A DNA stretch of 64,000 nt from the NCBI RefSeq assembly GCF_028993555.1, contig NZ_CP118610.1:1302001-1366000 (forward strand), written 5' to 3'. This stretch comes from Ensifer adhaerens (GTDB lineage: Bacteria; Pseudomonadota; Alphaproteobacteria; Rhizobiales; Rhizobiaceae). Shown one piece after another: positions 44,344 to 53,336 of this stretch. The position numbers and the translations under genes were made by a program. The notes under the pieces are model-generated. The model did not search any database, was not told where the DNA came from, and worked only from the letters and a program-made list of their open reading frames with translations. How positions within the stretch are numbered: the stretch's first letter is position 1; each line of letters opens with the position of its first letter.

Positions 44344-47184
44344 ATGCTTGATAAGACCTACGATTCCGCATCCGTCGACCCGCGTATCGCCAAGAAGTGG
44401 GACGAAGAAAACGCGTTTCGTGCAGGTGCGGGTGCCAAGCCCGGCGCCGATAGCTTCTGCATCGTGATCCCGCCACCGAACGTGACCGGCTCGCTGCACA
44501 TGGGCCACGCGCTCAACAACACGCTTCAGGACGTCATGGTTCGCTTCGAGCGCATGCGCGGCAAGGACGTGCTCTGGCAGCCTGGCATGGACCATGCCGG
44601 TATTGCGACCCAGATGGTTGTCGAGCGCAAGCTGATGGAAACCCAGCAGCACCGCCGGCAGATGGGGCGCGACGCCTTCATCGAGAAGGTCTGGGAGTGG
44701 AAGGCCGAATCCGGCGGCTTGATCTTCAACCAGTTGAAGCGGCTCGGCGCATCCTGCGACTGGTCGCGTGAACGTTTCACCATGGACGACGGCCTTTCGG
44801 AAGCCGTTCTGGAGGTCTTCGTCTCGCTCTACAAGGAAGGGCTGATCTACAAGGACAAGCGCCTGGTCAACTGGGATCCGAAGCTTCTGACGGCGATTTC
44901 CGATCTGGAAGTCGAGCAGCACGAGATCAACGGCAATCTCTGGTATTTGCGCTATCCGCTCGAGCCAGGCGTCACCTATGAACACCCGATTGCCTTCAAT
45001 GAGGAAGGCAAGGCGACGGAATGGGAGAAGCGCGACTATCTGGTTGTCGCGACCACGCGGCCCGAAACGATGCTCGGGGACAGCGGCATTGCCGTCAATC
45101 CGGACGACGAGCGCTACAAGCCGCTCCTCGGCAAGCATGTCATTCTGCCGATCGTCGGCCGGCGCATTCCGGTTGTCGCCGACAGCTACGCCGATCCGAC
45201 GGCCGGCACCGGCGCGGTCAAGATCACGCCTGCACATGACTTCAACGACTTCGACGTCGGCAAGCGCACGGGCCTCAGCGCGATCAACATCATGACGATC
45301 GAAGGCCGCATCACCATCAAGGACAACGAGGAGTTCCTCGAAGGGCTTTCCGATCCGGCAGCGCTGCATGGTGCGTGGGACGAGCTGGAAGGCAAGGATC
45401 GTTTCGAAGCTCGCAAGATCATCGTCCGCATCTTTGAAGAGGCCGGCCTGCTCGACAAGATCGAGCCGCACAAGCACATGGTTCCCCATGGCGACCGCGG
45501 TGGCGTGCCGATCGAGCCGCGCCTGACGGAACAATGGTACGTCGACGCCAAGACGCTCGCGAAGCCCGCGATTGCCGCCGTCAAGGAAGGCCGGACGAAC
45601 TTCGTTCCGAAGAATTGGGAGAAGACCTACTTCGAGTGGATGGAAAACATCCAGCCCTGGTGCGTTTCGCGTCAGCTCTGGTGGGGGCATCAGATCCCGG
45701 CCTGGTACGGCCCGGATGGTCAGGTCTTCGTCGAGAAGACCGAGGAAGAGGCGCTTCACGCCGCGATCCAGCACTATCTCGCGCATGAAGGCCCGATGAA
45801 GGCCTATGTCGAGGACCTACTTGAAAACTTCAAGCCGGGCGAAATCCTGACGCGCGACGAAGACGTGCTCGACACCTGGTTTTCTTCGGCGCTCTGGCCG
45901 TTCTCCACGCTCGGCTGGCCGAACGAGACGCCGGAGCTCGAGAAGTACTATCAGACCGACGTTCTCGTGACCGGCTTCGACATCATCTTTTTCTGGGTCG
46001 CCCGCATGATGATGATGGGCCTGCACTTCATGAAGGACGCCGACGGCACCCCGGTCGAGCCGTTCCATACGGTCTACGTTCATGCGCTCGTCCGCGACAA
46101 GAACGGCCAGAAGATGTCGAAGTCGAAGGGCAACGTCATCGACCCGCTCGAACTCATCGACGAATACGGGGCCGACGCGTTGCGCTTCACGCTGGCGATC
46201 ATGGCCGCCCAGGGCCGTGACGTTAAGCTCGATCCCGCTCGCATCGCCGGTTATCGCAATTTCGGCACGAAGCTCTGGAACGCGACGCGTTTTGCCCAGA
46301 TGAACGGCGTGGTCGATAGCGACGGTTTCATCCCCGAGGCCGCGTCGCTGACCATCAACCGCTGGATCCTGACGGAGCTTTCGCGCACCATCCGCGACGT
46401 CACCGAGGCGATCGAGGCCTATCGCTTCAACGAAGCCGCCGGCAGTCTCTATCGTTTCGTCTGGAACCAGTTCTGCGATTGGTATCTGGAGCTGCTGAAG
46501 CCGGTCTTCAACGGCGAGGACGAGGCGGCCAAGGGCGAGTCGCAGGCCTGCGTCGCCTATGTTCTTGACGAGATCTACAAGCTGCTGCACCCGTTCATGC
46601 CGTTCATGACCGAAGAGCTCTGGGCGCAGACGGCAGGCGAGGGGCGCGAGCGCGAGACGTTGCTCTGCCACGCCGAATGGCCGGCGGCTTCTTATGCCGA
46701 TGATGCGGCCGCCGACGAGATCAACTGGCTGATCGACCTCGTCTCGGGCATCCGCTCCGTTCGTTCGGAGATGAATGTTCCGCCGGCTGCAACCGCGCCG
46801 CTGATCGTCGTCGGTGCAAACAATCTGACGCGCGAGCGCCTGCAGCAGCATGCGCCGGCAATCTCGCGCCTGGCGCGTGTCGAACACATCGACTATGCGA
46901 CTGTCGCCCCGCGCGGCAGCGCCCAGATCGTTGTCGGCGAGGCGACCGCGTGCCTGCCGCTGGGTAACCTGATCGATCTCTCCGCCGAGAAGTCGCGCCT
47001 GGAGAAGGCGATCGCCAAGGTGGATGTTGAGCGCGAGCGTATTCTTGGCAAATTGGCCAATGAAAAGTTCGTCGCGAACGCAAAACCGGAACTGGTGGAA
47101 GCCGAACGCGAGCGCCTGGTGGAGCTCGATCTTCAGAAGGAATCGCTTGGCGTCGCGCTCACGCGCGTGGCGGAAGCCGGTTAG
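44344..47184 (+). CDS. valS: Valyl-tRNA synthetase
   Basis: Class Ia aminoacyl-tRNA synthetase charging tRNA-Val, 946 residues. It has the HMGH signature (52-55) in PPPNVTGSLHMGHAL, KMSKS at 590-594, the editing (CP1) domain between them, an anticodon-binding domain, and a C-terminal coiled-coil arm (about 875-946, SAEKSRLEKAIAKVDVERERILGKL). It is monocistronic between its own promoter and a strong terminator. Confidence 0.98.
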   Translation: MLDKTYDSASVDPRIAKKWDEENAFRAGAGAKPGADSFCIVIPPPNVTGSLHMGHALNNTLQDVMVRFERMRGKDVLWQPGMDHAGIATQMVVERKLMETQQHRRQMGRDAFIEKVWEWKAESGGLIFNQLKRLGASCDWSRERFTMDDGLSEAVLEVFVSLYKEGLIYKDKRLVNWDPKLLTAISDLEVEQHEINGNLWYLRYPLEPGVTYEHPIAFNEEGKATEWEKRDYLVVATTRPETMLGDSGIAVNPDDERYKPLLGKHVILPIVGRRIPVVADSYADPTAGTGAVKITPAHDFNDFDVGKRTGLSAINIMTIEGRITIKDNEEFLEGLSDPAALHGAWDELEGKDRFEARKIIVRIFEEAGLLDKIEPHKHMVPHGDRGGVPIEPRLTEQWYVDAKTLAKPAIAAVKEGRTNFVPKNWEKTYFEWMENIQPWCVSRQLWWGHQIPAWYGPDGQVFVEKTEEEALHAAIQHYLAHEGPMKAYVEDLLENFKPGEILTRDEDVLDTWFSSALWPFSTLGWPNETPELEKYYQTDVLVTGFDIIFFWVARMMMMGLHFMKDADGTPVEPFHTVYVHALVRDKNGQKMSKSKGNVIDPLELIDEYGADALRFTLAIMAAQGRDVKLDPARIAGYRNFGTKLWNATRFAQMNGVVDSDGFIPEAASLTINRWILTELSRTIRDVTEAIEAYRFNEAAGSLYRFVWNQFCDWYLELLKPVFNGEDEAAKGESQACVAYVLDEIYKLLHPFMPFMTEELWAQTAGEGRERETLLCHAEWPAASYADDAAADEINWLIDLVSGIRSVRSEMNVPPAATAPLIVVGANNLTRERLQQHAPAISRLARVEHIDYATVAPRGSAQIVVGEATACLPLGNLIDLSAEKSRLEKAIAKVDVERERILGKLANEKFVANAKPELVEAERERLVELDLQKESLGVALTRVAEAG

Positions 47185-47671
47185 GAAGCACGCTAAGCGT
47201 GCAGCCGCCCTCAAGGCTGGTCGCCAAGAAAATCAAAATCCGCGACAAGTCTGTCGCGGATTTTTTATTTTAGACTGGTTTTATATACTTGCGTGGCGGC
47301 GCTTCGCAATCGAATCGTCGCGCTTGATACTGTTGACCGCTCACGAAATCGCTTGGCATGGGCCGTCGGAGTTTCAACGGCCATTTTTGTTGATCTCCAG
47401 CAAAAACCAATATTGTTGTCTCCACGACACAGCTTTCGCGAGCGTTGGAAGTTTTTCCTATTTTATTGGGTTATTTACCTATTTTTCGGAATATCATTTC
47501 GGAAATGTGCGAATGTGTCTAAATCATGAGAATCTTACGTAAATTATGTGACGCATAGCGCCGCACCACCTCCGCTTCCGGCATTTGCGATTTCACATGT
47601 TCGTGAGAATACTTCCGCCATACGCGGCATGAGGTGGAATGTCGCAGATTGCAGTGCAGGGGAGGAGCTTG
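47185..47671. promoter_or_regulatory. Long leader/AT-rich region before the FadL-like porin gene
   Basis: A 487-base gene-free gap. It begins with the valS terminator. From about 47260 to 47560 it is clearly AT-richer than its surroundings. Near 47592-47610 a loose dyad (TTTCAC-N6-GTGAGAA) precedes the porin start and could be a regulator site. A plus-strand open frame crossing valS's end into this region has no coding character. Confidence 0.4.
47235..47264 (+). terminator. Intrinsic terminator after valS
   Basis: A perfect 13-bp stem (47235-47247 with 47252-47264) has a 4-nt loop and a T-run continuing to 47270. Confidence 0.92.
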
Positions 47672-48952
47672 ATGGCTCACATGAATTTTAAGCGTGGCGT
47701 CCTGACGGTGGCGGCTGGTTTGCTGTTTGCGTCGGCGGCCCACGCCGGCGGTCTTGAGCGCGGTGGTTACAACATCGATCTGCTGTTCGACCCGTCGGAC
47801 TACGCCGGTGAAGCTTCGGCGACCTACGTCAATCCGCAGCGCGAACTGAAGAATGTCAGAGACACGGATACGACGTCTGCGGTTTTCCCGTTTAATGGAA
47901 CGGGGCCGGGCGCTGGCGGTGGTAACTTGAATTCCCGACCGAATACCGCCGACGATACCGAGAGCTATTGGGTTCCGCGCGTTGGGGTCAAGGCGCGCTT
48001 TGCTGACGATATCGACTGTATGGCCGACTATTCGCAGCCCTGGGGTGCGCATACCAACCCGGGCCTCAACTGGGCCGGTGCAAACAACAACGTCGAGACG
48101 AAGGTCGAAAGCGACAACTACGCCGCAACCTGCTCCTATAAATGGGACGTCGGCCAAGGTCAGTTCCGCGTCATCGGCGGCGTCTTCTACCAAGAGGTCA
48201 GCGGCTTCAAGGAGCGGTTGGTTCAGGATTTCACGGGCGTTCCACCGGTATTGGCCGCCGGGCGTACCGGCATCGGTCGGCTGGATCTCGAGGGGGATGG
48301 TTGGGGCTGGCGCGCTGGCGTCGGCTACGAAATTCCTGAATACGCAGTGCGGGCGAGCCTCGTCTACAACAGTGCCGTGGACCTCGACAACCTTGCGGGA
48401 ACGATCGACCTGCGTGACGTTCGCGGGCCGGCTCCGGTTAACTTCTATGGGGTCTCCGGCTTTGCATCGATGCCGGATTCACTCGAATTGAAGATTCAGT
48501 CCGGTATTGCGCCCGACTGGGTCGCCTTCGGCTCGGTCAAATGGACGGATTGGAGCCAACTCCAGGTTCTCAAGTTTTGCCCTTCGTCGGGCGGAACCCT
48601 GGCTCAGCCCTGCACCTCGCTTGACCTGCTTTATCGAGACGGCTGGACGATTTCAGGCGGCTTTGGTCACAAGTTCAACGATCAGTGGAACGGCGCTATT
48701 AGCCTGACCTGGGACCGCGGTACCAGCCACGGCTATGGCACTCAGTCCGATACTTGGTCGCTTGGCTCGGGTGTATCCTATTCGCCAAACAAGAATATCG
48801 AGCTTCGATTGGCTGGTGCAGTGGGCATCCTGACGAGCGGCAGTTCGGGCCCCGTTAACTTCGACGGGCAGGTTATCGGCGGGGATGTGTCCTACGACTA
48901 CGGTAACGATTTCTTCGGCGCCATATCGACGTCCCTTAAGGTCAAGTTCTGA
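47672..48952 (+). CDS. OmpP1/FadL/TodX-type outer-membrane transport protein
   Basis: A 426-residue beta-barrel of the FadL family, which admits long-chain fatty acids and other hydrophobic molecules across the outer membrane. The signal peptide ends AHA-GG (about 25). The chain then shows alternating barrel strands and the family-like WGAHTNPGLNWAGAN segment, and ends in a phenylalanine (LKVKF). ATG 47672 has AGGAG five bases ahead; an upstream TTG/GTG-type start is less likely. The ligand is not known. Confidence 0.88.
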   Translation: MAHMNFKRGVLTVAAGLLFASAAHAGGLERGGYNIDLLFDPSDYAGEASATYVNPQRELKNVRDTDTTSAVFPFNGTGPGAGGGNLNSRPNTADDTESYWVPRVGVKARFADDIDCMADYSQPWGAHTNPGLNWAGANNNVETKVESDNYAATCSYKWDVGQGQFRVIGGVFYQEVSGFKERLVQDFTGVPPVLAAGRTGIGRLDLEGDGWGWRAGVGYEIPEYAVRASLVYNSAVDLDNLAGTIDLRDVRGPAPVNFYGVSGFASMPDSLELKIQSGIAPDWVAFGSVKWTDWSQLQVLKFCPSSGGTLAQPCTSLDLLYRDGWTISGGFGHKFNDQWNGAISLTWDRGTSHGYGTQSDTWSLGSGVSYSPNKNIELRLAGAVGILTSGSSGPVNFDGQVIGGDVSYDYGNDFFGAISTSLKVKF

Positions 48953-49427
48953 TCCTTCACCAATCTGACTGTTTGGGCCCGGTTTCGACCGGGCCTTTCT
49001 TTTTGATGTGGAACTGTTCGCTGTTGCCTTTGCACCGTTCGCTAATGTGACGATTCAGCAACACATTTAATGCTACAGTTTGCTAGCATCGGACTCGTCC
49101 CGGCTATGTCCATTTCCCGCCACAAACAGGGAGCAGCGATAGTAGGGACAAACCTGCAACCGTGAAAACGAAACCTGCGGCGTTTGGTGTGAAGTGAAAC
49201 TTGGACTGTCGATGTTCATGTCAGATGTGGCCTTCGGCACCTTTGTGCAAGTGGTCGACTGAAATGGTCTTTTCGGTACGTGGGTCGAAGTTTCGTTCTG
49301 GATTGGGTGCGTCGACGTCGTCGGCGGAATTGGTGAAGTTTTGGGCGGCAGCGGGTCGTCCGGGCGTTTGTGTTTGCAGCGGTGATGAGTTCGGCGTGGC
49401 CGGCTGGAACGGAAGAATTAGACTGTG
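48953..49427. promoter_or_regulatory. exoR upstream region
   Basis: 475 bases with no established gene. After the FadL terminator it presumably contains the exoR promoter and binding sites for its regulators. I find no strong -35/-10 pair. A short open frame (ATG 49225 to TGA 49426-49428) overlaps the exoR ATG as TGATG; its codon use is not typical of the neighbours. Confidence 0.35.
48976..48995 (+). terminator. Intrinsic terminator after the FadL-like gene
   Basis: An 8-bp stem (48976-48983 with 48988-48995) has a TTCG loop and is followed by TTTCTTTTTG. Confidence 0.85.
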
Positions 49428-50234
49428 ATGCTTGCGGGTGAACTGAAGTCACTGAAGGTTGCGATACTCGGCGTGTCGCTGGCGGTCTGCGGGACCATCA
49501 CCATGCCGGCCCTTGCCTTTGATCCTGGGGCAGGCGTCACGAAGGAATCCGGTCCCTTTGCGCTCTTCAAATTCGGTTTCTCCGCGTACAAGAACGGCCG
49601 CAAGGACGAGGCCATCGAGGCCTACAAATACGCTGCGGAGAAGGGGCATACCGGTTCGCGCTGGGCTCTGGCCAACATGTATGCCTATGGCGACGGTGTC
49701 GCCGAAAACGACCTCGAAGCCTTCAAGATCTACAGCGAGATCGCCCAGCAGGGCGTGGAGCCCGGCTCCGAAGATACCGGCTACTTCGTCAACGCGCTGA
49801 TCTCCCTTGCCGGCTACTACCGACGTGGCATTCCCGACAGCCCGATCAAGTCGGATATGTCGCAGGCGCGACAGCTCTATTTCCAGGCGGCGTCGACCTT
49901 TGGTGTCGCTGAGGCGCAGTTCCAGCTTGCGCGCATGCTGTTGTCGGGCGAGGGCGGTAGCGTCAACGTTCAACAGGCCAAGAAGTGGCTCAACCGGGCC
50001 CGCAAGAGCGGCCATGCCGGTGCAATGGGTGTCTTCGGCAACGTGATTTTCCAGGAAGGCCAGACCGTTCGCGGTCTCGCCTTTATGACTGCCGCACTCG
50101 ACCAGTGTTCGCCGAAGGATCGGCCCTGGATGCAGTCAATGCAGGAGCAGGCATTCTCGCTGGCGAGCGAGGACGACCGACGCACGGCAATCGCCCTGTC
50201 GCAGAACCTGCACATGCAGGGCGACGACGACTGA
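49428..50234 (+). CDS. exoR: Periplasmic regulator ExoR (Sel1-repeat protein)
   Basis: A 268-residue Sel1/TPR-like protein that, in Sinorhizobium, sits in the periplasm, binds the sensor ExoS and represses succinoglycan production while supporting flagellar motility. It has a signal peptide (1-30) and then helical repeats, e.g. AYKNGRKDEAIEAYKYAAEKGHTGSRWALANMYAYGDGV and AQFQLARMLLSGEGGSVNVQQAKKWLNRA. Length and motifs match S. meliloti ExoR as I remember it. A GTG just before ATG 49428 adds only one residue. It is convergent with xthA. Confidence 0.92.
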   Translation: MLAGELKSLKVAILGVSLAVCGTITMPALAFDPGAGVTKESGPFALFKFGFSAYKNGRKDEAIEAYKYAAEKGHTGSRWALANMYAYGDGVAENDLEAFKIYSEIAQQGVEPGSEDTGYFVNALISLAGYYRRGIPDSPIKSDMSQARQLYFQAASTFGVAEAQFQLARMLLSGEGGSVNVQQAKKWLNRARKSGHAGAMGVFGNVIFQEGQTVRGLAFMTAALDQCSPKDRPWMQSMQEQAFSLASEDDRRTAIALSQNLHMQGDDD

Positions 50235-50301
50235 GCGCGTCGCGCAACGATCTCTAGACCAGTACAGTTGGTACAGGATAGACGAACGACAGTTCCGCGC
50301 C

Positions 50302-51093
50302 TCAGGCGGCCGCGAAGGCAAACTCTCCGATAACCGGAACATGGTCCGAGGGCTTTTCCCAGGCGCGAACATGTTTGTCGATCGACGTCGAAACCAGGCG
50401 ATCGGCTGCCTCCGGCGACAGCATCAGATGGTCGATGCGAATGCCGAAGTTCTTCGGCCAGCAGCCGGCCTGATAATCCCAAAACGTATAAAGCGGTACC
50501 GCATCTGACGTCGCCCGTACCGCGTCGGTAAACCCGAGATTGCGCAGGCGCCGATAGGCCGCGCGCGTCTCCGGCAGGAACAGAGCGTCGTTCTGCCAGA
50601 CCTTGATGTCCCAGCAGTCGTGCTCCTCCGGGATGACGTTGTAGTCACCGGCCAGGATGAAGGGCTCTTCAAGCAGAAGGCGCTGCTCGGCATAGGCGGT
50701 CAGCCGGCGCATCCAGGCAAGCTTATAGGGGTACTTCTCGCTATCGACGGGATTGCCGTTCGGCAGGTAGAGCGAGCAGACGCGGATCACGCCGCCGGCA
50801 ACCGAGAACACGCCTTCGATGAAACGCGACTGCTCGTCGGAATCGTCGCCGGGCAGGCCGCGGTTGACCTCGTCCGGACGCAGCTTGGAGAGGAGGGCGA
50901 CGCCGTTGAACCCTTTCTGGCCGTGGGTCTCGACATGATAGCCGAGCGCCTCGATCTCCAGGCGAGGAAATCCGTCGTCGACAGACTTGATCTCCTGCAG
51001 GCAGACGATGTCCGGATTGGCCTCTTTCAGCCATGCCAACAGGCTGTCGATTCGCGCCTTGACGCCATTGATGTTCCAGGTGGCAATCTTCAT
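50302..51093 (-). CDS. xthA: Exodeoxyribonuclease III (AP endonuclease)
   Basis: Base-excision-repair enzyme cleaving at abasic sites, 263 residues of the exonuclease-endonuclease-phosphatase fold. The catalytic set is complete: Asn8 in WNINGV, Glu34 (LQEIK), Tyr109, Asp150 and Asn152 (AGDYNV), Asp221 and the Asp250-His251 pair (SDHVP). A minus-strand CTATAT lies 19 bases ahead of the ATG. It is convergent with exoR and divergent from the cls-like gene. Confidence 0.95.
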   Translation of the reverse strand: MKIATWNINGVKARIDSLLAWLKEANPDIVCLQEIKSVDDGFPRLEIEALGYHVETHGQKGFNGVALLSKLRPDEVNRGLPGDDSDEQSRFIEGVFSVAGGVIRVCSLYLPNGNPVDSEKYPYKLAWMRRLTAYAEQRLLLEEPFILAGDYNVIPEEHDCWDIKVWQNDALFLPETRAAYRRLRNLGFTDAVRATSDAVPLYTFWDYQAGCWPKNFGIRIDHLMLSPEAADRLVSTSIDKHVRAWEKPSDHVPVIGEFAFAAA

Positions 51094-51300
51094 GGCTCGA
51101 AACGCCCTTCCATATAGGTGAGTCCTTACGGCGGGACTCTTCTAGCCGCTCCGGATTCTTTTGACAAATCCGATACCTGCGGTCTTCCAGCCCTGCGGCC
51201 GAGCTGCAACGACCGCGTGCGAGGCCGCGCGCAGTTTATATACGGTATAGGCGCGGCCGCCCGAATTGATTCCGGTCCATGGCCGGCTATAGTCCGGCGC

Positions 51301-52764
51301 ATGATCGATCTCGTGCAGAACTACTGGCCGCATATCCTGGCGCTGCTGTCCTTCGCGCTTGGCATCCCGGCTGCGATTCACGCGGCCATGACCAAGGATG
51401 ACGTTCGCGCCGCCGCCGGTTGGGTCGGTGTCGTTCTGCTCTCGCCGATCGTCGGGGCATTGCTTTATGCCGTTGCCGGCATCAATCGCATCCGTCGCTC
51501 TTCGATCGGCTCGCAACGCGCGCTTTTGCGCGGGCACGGCCCCGATCAGTTTGGCAGTTTCGATATCTCTGAAACAGACATTGCCGGACGTTTCGGGAAT
51601 CGTTTCGCCGCGCTGAAAATCCTCGGGGATCGTGTTTCCCGGCACCGTATGTGTTCCGGCAACGGCGTCGAGGTTTTGGCCGGCGGGGACGCCGCTTATG
51701 CGGCTATGCTCGCGGCCATTGCCGGTGCGCGGCGCAGCATCCTGATAGAGAGCTATATCTTCGATCGCGACGTGGTCGGCCTTCGCTTCGCTGACGCCTT
51801 GATCGCCGCGGTTGCGCGTGGCGTCGAGGTCCGCGTGCTGATCGACGCTGTCGGCGCGCGCTACTCCGTCCCCAGCATTGTCGGTCATCTAAAGACGGCT
51901 GGCGTTCCGACGGCCGTCTTCAATGGTAATATCATCATGGGGCTGAGGTTGCCCTATGCCAATCTCCGCACGCACCGAAAGATCCTCGTCGTCGATGGTC
52001 TCGTTGCCTTTGCCGGCGGAATGAACATCCGCGCGGGCTTTACCAGCGAGATCGCCGGCGAGGTACCGGCCCTCGATACGCACTTTCAGGTAACCGGCCC
52101 CGTGGTCGCCGACATCTTCCAGGTCGCCGCCGAGGATTGGCAGTTCTCCAGCGGTGAGATGCTGACGGGCAGTGCCTGGGCGCTCGAAGAAAGGCCTTTG
52201 CCGGCAGAAACGCCTTCCGTTTTGATGCGCGCCATACCCTCGGGGCCAGACGCGACCAACGAAACCAATCACAAGATGCTGATGGGGGCGTTCTCGGTGG
52301 CGCGCAAGAACATCCGCGTGATGTCGCCCTATTTTCTGCCGGACCGCGAACTGATCAGCGCCCTGGTAACCGCGGCGCGCCGGGGCGTCGAGGTCGACAT
52401 CGTCGTGCCGGCGGTCAACAATCTGCTGCTGGTCGATCGCGCAATGACTGCACAGTTCGATCAGGTATTGAAGGGGCATTGCCGGGTCTGGCGTGCCGAG
52501 GGCGCCTTCAACCACTCGAAGCTCTTGATCGTAGACGAGCGCTGGGCCTATGTCGGATCGACCAATCTCGATCCGCGTTCACTGCGTCTCAACTTCGAGT
52601 TCGATCTCGAAGTGCTGGACGATGGTTTCGCCCACACGATCAACGGCATGATATCGGATGTTCTGGCTTCGGCCGAACCGGTCACGCTCGAGGCGTTGCG
52701 CGCCAAGCCACTTATCGACCGGCTGGCGAACCGTGTGCTTTGGCTGGGGTCGCCCTATCTCTGA
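51301..52764 (+). CDS. cls: Phospholipase D-type cardiolipin synthase
   Basis: A 487-residue inner-membrane enzyme of the PLD superfamily. Two N-terminal hydrophobic helices (7-60, with the PLDc_N-like VLLSPIVGALLYAVAGINRI) are followed by two HKD motifs: His225 (HRKILVVDG...GGMN) and His405 (HSKLLIVDE...GSTNLD). That plan is typical of cardiolipin synthase, which condenses phosphatidylglycerol. The frame is open 61 codons upstream but that part is not family-like; ATG 51301 is preferred although its ribosome site is weak. Other PLD activities cannot be excluded. Confidence 0.85.
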   Translation: MIDLVQNYWPHILALLSFALGIPAAIHAAMTKDDVRAAAGWVGVVLLSPIVGALLYAVAGINRIRRSSIGSQRALLRGHGPDQFGSFDISETDIAGRFGNRFAALKILGDRVSRHRMCSGNGVEVLAGGDAAYAAMLAAIAGARRSILIESYIFDRDVVGLRFADALIAAVARGVEVRVLIDAVGARYSVPSIVGHLKTAGVPTAVFNGNIIMGLRLPYANLRTHRKILVVDGLVAFAGGMNIRAGFTSEIAGEVPALDTHFQVTGPVVADIFQVAAEDWQFSSGEMLTGSAWALEERPLPAETPSVLMRAIPSGPDATNETNHKMLMGAFSVARKNIRVMSPYFLPDRELISALVTAARRGVEVDIVVPAVNNLLLVDRAMTAQFDQVLKGHCRVWRAEGAFNHSKLLIVDERWAYVGSTNLDPRSLRLNFEFDLEVLDDGFAHTINGMISDVLASAEPVTLEALRAKPLIDRLANRVLWLGSPYL

Positions 52765-52780
52765 AGGCGACCACAGAAAG

Positions 52781-52794
52781 GCCCGGTGGCGGGC
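52781..52794 (-). terminator. Weak terminator of erpA
   Basis: A 5-bp GC stem (52781-52785 with 52790-52794) abuts the erpA stop and is followed on the minus strand by CTTTCTG. It lies between the convergent cls and erpA genes. Confidence 0.4.
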
Positions 52795-53124
52795 TCAGAT
52801 GGAAAAACTCGTTCCGCATCCGCAACTTGCGACGGCATTCGGATTCTTGATCTGAAACGACTGGCCGAGCAGGTTGTCGACGAAGTCGATCTCCGAGCCG
52901 CCCATGTAGACGAGAGACAGGCTGTCGATCAGCACCTTGGCGTCGTTCTTCTCCAGCACCAGATCGTCGTCGTTGGCGCTGTCGACCAGGTCGAACTTGT
53001 AGGAGAAGCCCGAGCAGCCGCCGCCTTCGACGGACACCCGCATCGCGTTGTGACTGTCCGAACGAAGGATCGTGGCGATCCGCTTTGCAGCGGCGTCCGA
53101 AAGGGTCACTGTTTCTAGCGTCAT
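52795..53124 (-). CDS. erpA: Iron-sulfur cluster insertion protein ErpA (HesB/IscA family)
   Basis: A 109-residue A-type carrier that delivers Fe-S clusters to target enzymes. The three ligands are Cys37 (GGCSGF), Cys101 and Cys103 (SCGCGTSF), the family arrangement. AGGAGG precedes ATG 53124. IscA/SufA are close relatives; the isolated location away from suf genes favours ErpA. It is divergent from dgt. Confidence 0.9.
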   Translation of the reverse strand: MTLETVTLSDAAAKRIATILRSDSHNAMRVSVEGGGCSGFSYKFDLVDSANDDDLVLEKNDAKVLIDSLSLVYMGGSEIDFVDNLLGQSFQIKNPNAVASCGCGTSFSI

Positions 53125-53336
53125 ATGTGCCTCCTGCCGGGGTCAAGAACCGGAGAGATTTGATTGTCGGTACAGCATCGTCTTGGCCAATGCCGGAAGT
53201 CGTTTCAACCCCCGCTGCCAAGCCGTTGCTTTCGCTTGCGGAATCGGTCGATGCTTGCGCGACGCGTTTCCGTGGCTTTCACTATAGGTATGAAGGCTTC
53301 AATGTCCCGTCAATGGGATGACGATTTGGGTGGAAA

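Noticed and set aside
47024-47542. A plus-strand frame running from the end of valS into the intergenic region
   Set aside because: It overlaps valS in another frame and then runs through a strong terminator and AT-rich DNA; no coding character.
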